This document shows, piece after piece, positions 1-4,819 of a stretch of 11,115 bases of DNA (the stretch's first letter is position 1; each line of letters begins with the position of its first letter). The DNA comes from Planctomycetaceae bacterium (GTDB taxonomy: Bacteria; Planctomycetota; Planctomycetia; Pirellulales; Thermoguttaceae), in the NCBI GenBank assembly GCA_031282385.1, contig JAITDV010000260.1, forward strand, positions 1 through 11,115. Direction: 5' to 3'. The notes under the pieces were generated by a model. That model saw only the letters and a program-made list of their open reading frames with translations. It did no database searches and had not been told where the DNA came from. The position numbers and the translations under genes were made by a program.

Positions 1-247
1 CCCCTAACCCCTCCGAAGGAGGGGAATAAGAATACGCCTCCGAAGGAGGCGAATAAGAAGAAGCATCCGAGGGAGGCGAATTATTCCCCTCCTTCGGAGG
101 GGTCAGGGGTGGTCTCCTAAAGGTTAGCGAAAAGGTCTAGTATCAAAATTAATTGACAAGGAGTACCCATTCAGATGCTCAAACGAACTCGCCGCGAACA
201 AGTTGGCTACCATTAAAACAACAACAAGACTTTTTCAGGGACAACTA
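1..247. mobile_element. MITE-like repeat, copy 1 (left part cut off by window start)
   Basis: This is the right-hand portion of the element that is complete at 3970-4384. Positions 1-116 form the GC-rich palindromic core: an arm at 1-29 pairs with 81-115, and each arm holds its own palindrome around CCTCCGAAGGAGG. Two extra modules (about 35-51 and 64-79) sit between the arms. Then come an inner terminal repeat (121-139, AGGTTAGCGAAAAGGTCTA) and a non-palindromic arm. The outer end is GACTTTTTCAGGGACAACTA at 228-247. From 121 to 251 it differs from 4258-4388 at about five positions by eye. It ends 24 bp from the stop codon of the kinase gene. No transposase is encoded, so I call it a non-autonomous element. 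Confidence 0.75.
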
Positions 248-271
248 AATACAAATTTTAAGGTACGGTTT

Positions 272-2056
272 TTAATTGATTGGTATTTTAATTGTGAATG
301 TACTGCCTTGATTTGGCAAACTTTCGAGAGTTAATGTTCCGTTGAGACGTTCTACCGCGTGTTTGACAATCGCTAACCCTAAACCCGTACCCGCAACTCG
401 TACGCCATTTCGTGTTTTTGCTCTGTAAAATCTCTCAAAAACTCGCGATTGTTCGTCTTCCGCTATTCCACAACCATTGTCCATACATTTAATCTCCAGC
501 GACTCCGTACCTTCGAACGTAAACGTCAACCGCACAACTCCTCCCGAAAACGTAAACTTGATCGAGTTGTCAACGAGATTTTGTAACACTAATTCGAGCC
601 GTTTTACATCAGTTAAAAACGGTTTGTCCATAAATTCAGACTCAATAAATAACTGAATACCTTTCTCCGCGACCTTAACAGAAAATAACGACTCAAGTTG
701 ATTTTTCTGTTCATTTACTGTTGTTTTGTCCGTCCTTCCCGATACCGCCCCACACTCTACGTCATGCAACGACAACAAATCATAAGTTAATACTTCCAAA
801 CGTTTCACATGCCGATCAAGAATCTCAATAATACTCCGAAATTCCGATACATTATCACAAACGCCATCTGCAACATTGTCCAATGTTGCACGAATCGTCG
901 CTAACGGAGTACGTAACTCATGCGAAGTATTCGCCACAAAATCTGCTTTCATCCGGCTTGCTTCCGCTATCGCCGTAACATCATTGAACAATAACAACAC
1001 TGCTATCCCGTTACCATCCGGATCGACAGTAACTCTTATTTTCTCCGTCTCAAGAGAATATTTACGCTCTCCCATTTTTATATTGATCAACTCCGACCGA
1101 ATCATTCCCGAATTGTTGTCATCGCCTTGAAAATAAAAATTTAATACCGCAGAATATCGTAACAAAAATTGTATTGATACCGGTTCAATTAATTCACCTA
1201 ACTCAAACATTCTCTTTGCCGATGCATTGTAATAAACAATATGATCTGCAGAATTGATCGCAAATACCGCATTGGGCAAATTCTGTAAAATAACATGCAA
1301 TTGTTCACGTTGTTTTGAAATCGTTTCAAGTTGATCGACTACCGTTTTTTGCATCTGATTTATCGCATTGACCAAAAATATCAACTCGCGTGAAGAAGTA
1401 ACTTGCGTAATCGGTTCAAATTTGCCTGTTGCAATACGGCTTGCAGATTCACTGATTACTCGCAACGGTTTATACCAAATCCAACTCAAAAACATTGAAA
1501 GTATCACTGCCGCAAAAAGCATCAAAATAAACCCCGTCAACACCTCGTAAAAAATATTACGCCGCTCCGCCGCCAAATCAGAAACCGGTAACGCAATACG
1601 AACAACTCCCACAATCTCACCGCCAAAATAAATCGGCGCAGCTACATATCTGTATCGAATTTGTTTTGTACGGCTCAATCGTATTGATTCAGCATATTTA
1701 CCCGCTAACGCTTCGATTATTTCGGGATGCCGTTCAGTATTGTGCAGTTGCATTTTATACGCTGGATATTCCGAATCACCAAGCACACGACCATCAAACG
1801 CAACTACAGTCAAACGTAAACCGAAAATTTTTGAATAAGTGTTACAATAATCTTTAATCAATTTGTCTGCATCTTGCCATGACTTTTCAAGCTCGCCCTT
1901 TATATGAGATAGAAAATTATATTGAAAACGTAACGATAATTCAGACGCACGCCGATTCATATCCGACGTTATTCGCCAGAAACCAAATACAAGAATAAAG
2001 GCAATCAGAATAATATTGCCAAGAAATAACGCCGTAAAAAAACTATGCGATTTCAT
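272..2056 (-). CDS. PhoR-like membrane sensor histidine kinase (HAMP-PAS-HisKA-HATPase)
   Basis: Inner-membrane sensor kinase of 594 residues. It would autophosphorylate on a histidine and pass the phosphate to a response regulator. In order: a transmembrane helix (about 7-27); an extracytoplasmic sensor domain (about 30-165) with the GDSEYPAY and PEIIEALAGK stretches typical of PhoR/PnpS-type kinases; a second helix (about 168-195); a HAMP linker (about 196-245); a PAS domain (about 250-360); and HisKA with SHELRTP, phospho-acceptor His379. The ATPase domain has an N box with Asn493 and Asn497, a G1 box DNGCG at 526-530, FERFYR at 540-545 and GTGLGLAIV at 556-564. All catalytic motifs are intact and the length is normal. 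The ATG start precedes the first helix directly; no Shine-Dalgarno is visible. PhoR usually pairs with an adjacent PhoB-type regulator, but none is present here. The phosphate-sensing role is inferred from architecture only. Confidence 0.93.
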   Translation of the reverse strand: MKSHSFFTALFLGNIILIAFILVFGFWRITSDMNRRASELSLRFQYNFLSHIKGELEKSWQDADKLIKDYCNTYSKIFGLRLTVVAFDGRVLGDSEYPAYKMQLHNTERHPEIIEALAGKYAESIRLSRTKQIRYRYVAAPIYFGGEIVGVVRIALPVSDLAAERRNIFYEVLTGFILMLFAAVILSMFLSWIWYKPLRVISESASRIATGKFEPITQVTSSRELIFLVNAINQMQKTVVDQLETISKQREQLHVILQNLPNAVFAINSADHIVYYNASAKRMFELGELIEPVSIQFLLRYSAVLNFYFQGDDNNSGMIRSELINIKMGERKYSLETEKIRVTVDPDGNGIAVLLLFNDVTAIAEASRMKADFVANTSHELRTPLATIRATLDNVADGVCDNVSEFRSIIEILDRHVKRLEVLTYDLLSLHDVECGAVSGRTDKTTVNEQKNQLESLFSVKVAEKGIQLFIESEFMDKPFLTDVKRLELVLQNLVDNSIKFTFSGGVVRLTFTFEGTESLEIKCMDNGCGIAEDEQSRVFERFYRAKTRNGVRVAGTGLGLAIVKHAVERLNGTLTLESLPNQGSTFTIKIPIN

Positions 2057-2076
2057 AATCGTACCAAAAGATAATT

Positions 2077-2192
2077 AATTTGGGAAACCTCGAAAAAACA
2101 TTCGGCAAAAAATAATTATTCAATTTTGGTTTAATCGGTTTAAACTGAATTGATTGAAGTCAAAAGAAATTACATTTTCGAGGATTCCAATT
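2077..2192. repeat. Imperfect palindrome between the two minus-strand genes
   Basis: The arm at 2077-2102 is complementary to 2168-2192. It has an uninterrupted nine-base match, CCTCGAAAA against TTTTCGAGG, and weaker pairing either side. Inside it, TTCAATTTTGGTTTAA (from about 2119) pairs imperfectly with 2141-2158. The structure nearly fills the 142-bp gap. It could act as an attenuator or terminator between the genes, or be a decayed repeat. It lacks a clean U-run after the stem, so a classic terminator is not supported. Confidence 0.45.
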
Positions 2193-2198
2193 ACATTT

Positions 2199-3032
2199 TT
2201 ATACAGTTGAGAGTGGTTTACTGATGTCGTCGAGGATTGCTTCGAGCGATTCTTCGGCGGCTGTTTCCGATTCGGATTCTTCATTGTTATAGGTTATATT
2301 GTCAGGAGATTCGGCAGTTGTAATTTCGGTTAAGGTGTTGAATTGTAATGGTTGCAAGTCGAGTTGCGAAGCCATTTCAGTTGCAGTCAAATCGTTGTCG
2401 CCAATAGTTTCAGTTTGCGTAATATTACCACTAATTTCGCTTGGCAAAAGGTCGTCTGCGTTGTCCGCCGAAAGAGCCGAAATAACTTCAGTTTCAGTTT
2501 CAGCTTCAGTTACAGTTTCAGTTACAGTTTCGGTTGCACTGTTCAAAGCAATTCCTGTATCTTCAATTACATTTGTAGAATTTGGATTGTTTGTATCATT
2601 AATTTCTGAGGTTGGATTTTCTGTTGCGCTATTTATTGATTTGCCCTCAAGAATCTGATTCGCACGATTATTGTCAATTATCCCAATATGCTTTGCTGTA
2701 TCAATAAACTTTGAAACAACATTAAACGCTTCCCCAAACATAGAAGTCATTGATTCACGCAACACTTCATTCTCTTCAATATTACGGCATATTTGTACAC
2801 TTTCTGCTTCTATTTCGCTTAAAATACCAGTAACTGAATCGAATACATTTGCGGAACTATTTGTTATCGATTTTAATTCAGCGATTTCATTTGCAAGTTC
2901 CAAAACTGATTGCGAAATCAATCCGACTTTTTGATTTAACACGTCAACTCGATCTCCCAAAGGCGAATATCGCGTCCGCAATTCATTCAACTGTTCCAAC
3001 GCAACCGATAATTTTTCTGTTATTTTGTTCAT
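2199..3032 (-). CDS. Hypothetical protein: N-terminal coiled coil, acidic Thr/Glu-rich C-terminal half
   Basis: I do not recognise this protein. From the ATG at 3032 it has 277 residues. A GTG nine codons upstream (3059) is possible but also lacks a ribosome-binding site, so I prefer the ATG. Residues about 1-130 are helical in character with regularly spaced hydrophobics and charged residues (EKLSVALEQLNELRTRY, LANEIAELKSI), which suggests a coiled coil. Residues about 131-277 are low-complexity, acidic and rich in Ser, Thr, Asn and Glu, with a run SATETVTETVTEAETETEV at 165-183; this half is probably disordered. No signal peptide or membrane segment is seen, so it is likely cytoplasmic. It lies 142 bp upstream of the kinase gene on the same strand, so co-transcription is possible. 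A scaffold or partner-binding role is only a guess. Confidence 0.75.
   Translation of the reverse strand: MNKITEKLSVALEQLNELRTRYSPLGDRVDVLNQKVGLISQSVLELANEIAELKSITNSSANVFDSVTGILSEIEAESVQICRNIEENEVLRESMTSMFGEAFNVVSKFIDTAKHIGIIDNNRANQILEGKSINSATENPTSEINDTNNPNSTNVIEDTGIALNSATETVTETVTEAETETEVISALSADNADDLLPSEISGNITQTETIGDNDLTATEMASQLDLQPLQFNTLTEITTAESPDNITYNNEESESETAAEESLEAILDDISKPLSTV
2487..2534. repeat. Hexamer tandem repeat inside the hypothetical gene
   Basis: Eight consecutive six-base units close to TTCAGT (variants TACAGT, TTCAGC, TTCGGT), 48 bp in all. On the minus strand they encode the alternating Thr/Glu/Val run of the hypothetical protein. The unit length is a multiple of three, so gain or loss of copies would keep the reading frame and only change the length of the acidic tail. 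Confidence 0.8.
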
Positions 3033-3071
3033 TGTAATTTTTTTGTTGACAAAAAACACACAATCGGAATT

Positions 3072-3175
3072 TTAAACTGTTCACACTTTAAATTTCCTTT
3101 ACCTTCGCCTGCTTACCCGTAGAAAAACAGGCATTTACGCTCTTGAGTCGTGCAATTCATAGCAGAACAGTATAT
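3072..3175 (+). repeat. Dispersed hairpin repeat, copy B1
   Basis: One of three related copies in the window. It begins TAAACTGTTCACACTTTAAA, holds a hairpin built on GCCTG...CAGGC at 3107-3132, and continues with TTTACGCTCTTGAGT to CAGTATAT. The same succession appears on the minus strand at 8972-9076. It starts about 40 bp upstream of the hypothetical gene's ATG (3032), so it overlaps the region where that gene's promoter should be. Confidence 0.75.
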
Positions 3176-3382
3176 TCTGTGTGTAATTATTGTTACATTT
3201 ATTTTGTACGCTGCCGGAATAGGTTAAATATTTCTTATAATTGCAAAAATCATGTTCATTCTGCCGACTTGTCTATAACCGTATCTTACAAAATTCACCG
3301 CGTCAACCAATTTCAAATAACAATCACAACTAAAAAAAATAAACTAAAGCAAAAACCATTACAATCGTCATTTCAGGAACAA
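3176..3382. other. Gene-free spacer between hairpin repeats B1 and B2
   Basis: An AT-rich stretch with no convincing coding region. The open frame crossing it on the plus strand (3143-3385) has a composition typical of translated noncoding AT-rich DNA and starts inside repeat B1. I see no tRNA arms, no clear promoter and no terminator. Confidence 0.5.
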
Positions 3383-3465
3383 TAAACTGTTCACTCTTGA
3401 ATTTTCATTTACCGCCGCCTGCTTACCTATCGGAAAGCTGGCTTTTAAAGTGTGAACAGTTTAAA
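3383..3465 (+). repeat. Dispersed hairpin repeat, copy B2 (chimeric right end)
   Basis: The left end (TAAACTGTTCACTCTTGAA) and the central hairpin (GCCTGCTTACCTATCGGAAAG, with GCCTG at 3417-3421) match B1 and B3. The expected right arm with CGCTCTTGAGT is missing. In its place, 3446-3464 reads TTTAAAGTGTGAACAGTTT, the reverse complement of the family's left end. The copy is thus closed by inverted ends, 83 bp long. Confidence 0.75.
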
Positions 3466-3969
3466 ACCTATTTCTGACGGAATTATCAAAATTTTCAGAA
3501 TTGAAACAATTTAGACAATAAATTTATTTTATCCACGCATTGACATGAATTTGCACAACCTATTTATTAGTGAAATTAGTGGAGATTCGCGGACAAAATG
3601 AAGCTTTTAGAAGATAACTATTCAGTCGCGGGATTCAATTGTTTAAGAAAAGAGTTTAGGTAATAGGAACAAAGCAGACAAAAACGCACCGTTCTAAAGT
3701 AAACAACACTTATTTATCCAATTTCCCTTAGTAGCAGGACAACGCCCGTAAAAAAAGCACCCTTATGCCATTATTCTTTCGTTAGTGAATTTAAGACAAT
3801 ATCAAACAAAACATAAGGGCGCGTTGGAGGGAAATTTGGTTACTAAGGGTAATTTGAAAAATAAGGGTTGGAATATTAAAGCCGTTCGGAAAAGCGATGT
3901 TGTCCAACGCGGATTTATTGGGCTTGAAAAACAGAATTGTTGACGATAAGAAACACACGACTGAATAGA
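3466..3969. other. Gene-free region with degenerate palindromes
   Basis: No credible gene. It holds a weak palindrome at 3532-3583, an imperfect 135-bp inverted-repeat structure at 3720-3854, and a stretch (3605-3628) whose reverse complement resembles the left edge of the MITE-like element at about 3950-3977. The minus-strand open frame at 3791-3991 ends within these repeats and its translation looks unlike a protein. The region reads as a graveyard of small repeats. Confidence 0.5.
3720..3854. repeat. Imperfect inverted-repeat structure, possible small MITE
   Basis: AATTTCCCTTAGTAGC at 3720-3735 pairs with GTTACTAAGGGTAATT at 3839-3854 (14 of 16 positions). Inside, GCACCCTTATG at 3757-3767 pairs with CATAAGGGCGC at 3812-3822 (10 of 11). 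The two pairings are nested, so the region could fold as a long interrupted hairpin. No second copy is present in the window, so mobility is unproven. Confidence 0.45.
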
Positions 3970-4384
3970 TAGTTGTCCCTAAAAAAGTCATTTGGTGCTA
4001 TAAATTCTGGGCTTATCTGGTTGCAATTTAGAGTTATAATTTGCAATATAGTTATTGTTTTATCCGAGATTTTCCTTAAAACCTTGTAAATATTAGACCT
4101 TTTCGCCAACCTAAAAATACATCAACGCAACAAAAAATCTACAATGAAAAACCGCCTTTAACTCCTCCGAGACCACCCCTAACCCCTCCGAAGAAGGGGA
4201 ATAAGAATACGCCTCAATTATTCCCCTCCTTCGGAGGGGTCAGGGGTGGTCTCCTACAGGTTAGCGAAAAGGTCTATTATCAAAATTAATTGACAAGGAG
4301 TACCCATTCAGATGCTCAAACGAACTTGCCGCGAACAAGTTGGCTACCATTAAAACAACAAAAAGACTTTTTCAGGGGCAACTA
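3970..4384. mobile_element. Complete 415-bp MITE-like element (copy 2), probably nested
   Basis: Outer inverted ends are TAGTTGTCCCTAAAAAAGTC at 3970-3989 and GACTTTTTCAGGGGCAACTA at 4365-4384. Within lies a second pair: TAGACCTTTTCGCCAACCT (4094-4112) against AGGTTAGCGAAAAGGTCTA (4258-4276). The inner unit holds the GC-rich palindrome (arms 4169-4205 and 4218-4253). Both end pairs are bounded by TA, as expected for mariner/IS630-type targets, but TA is too short to prove a target duplication. No transposase frame is present, so it would depend on an enzyme encoded elsewhere. The right arm repeats at 121-247; the inner left part repeats at 10944-11115. Confidence 0.75.
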
Positions 4385-4819
4385 GATACTTTAGAAGTTC
4401 AAATTTAATAGAATACAAAACCAAGATGATAATTTATGATGATAATTTCTTTCGTGTTATTATCACTTAAATGAAAGCTTTGAATGAAAAGATATAAAAA
4501 TTCTTACTATTTAAACCTCAATCATTAATACGCCCCAAACTATAAACAAATCAGTAGAGTTACAAAAGGGGGGGGGCGGTACAAGATGAGGATAGTTGTT
4601 ATAATATTCAGCATTCGTGGTAATGCTCATTTTGTCGGAGTATTGCTCCAAACATAACTGTAATATAAAAATATTCCTACACTAAACGCACTTAATATTT
4701 CGGCGACGCGGCAACATTGAAGCAGGTTTTTGAACAAATAAGCCCGTGAAAGTAACCGAAATTTCATGTGAAAAGTTTAAAGTTTTATTTTTTATTGGCA
4801 TTCGAATACTTGTTAAATT
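4385..4819. other. Gene-free leader region upstream of gyrA
   Basis: 435 bp of AT-rich DNA without a supported gene. It holds a short direct repeat (GATGATAATTT twice, about 4425-4450), a nine-G run at 4568-4576, and a weak -10-like AATACT at 4805-4810 just before the gyrA start. No terminator for upstream transcription and no riboswitch-like structure is recognised. The short plus-strand frame beginning at 4746 overlaps the gyrA start in another frame and is not believed. Confidence 0.5.
4805..4810 (+). promoter_or_regulatory. Possible -10 element of gyrA
   Basis: AATACT lies nine bases before the gyrA ATG. Transcription would then start within a few bases of the start codon, giving a nearly leaderless message. 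No -35 hexamer stands out. Weak call, made because the same spacing recurs at glnS. Confidence 0.25.

Noticed and set aside
1..116. Possible CRISPR array from the repeated CCTCCGAAGGAGG units
   Set aside because: Units are palindromic modules of one element with no regular unique spacers, and the same block recurs at 4169 and 11022.
2299..3037. Plus-strand frames opposite the hypothetical gene, some Ser/Val-rich
   Set aside because: They are antisense shadows of the Thr/Glu repeat; the minus frame is longer and has a coherent coiled-coil plus acidic tail layout.
3143..3385. Plus-strand 80-codon frame
   Set aside because: It spans repeat B1 and AT-rich spacer, has no ribosome-binding site, and its composition is that of translated noncoding DNA.
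3540..3568. TTGACA at 3540 as a -35 element
   Set aside because: The expected -10 position is a poor match and no gene follows downstream.
3791..4109. Two overlapping minus-strand frames of about 65 codons (3791-3991, 3915-4109)
   Set aside because: They run through the repeat block and the MITE left arm; one starts with TTG in the inner terminal repeat. No family resemblance to a transposase.
3033..4819. Hidden tRNA or other structured RNA in the large gene-free block
   Set aside because: No T-arm GGTTCGA-type motif or paired acceptor stem was seen; the structures present are repeat palindromes.
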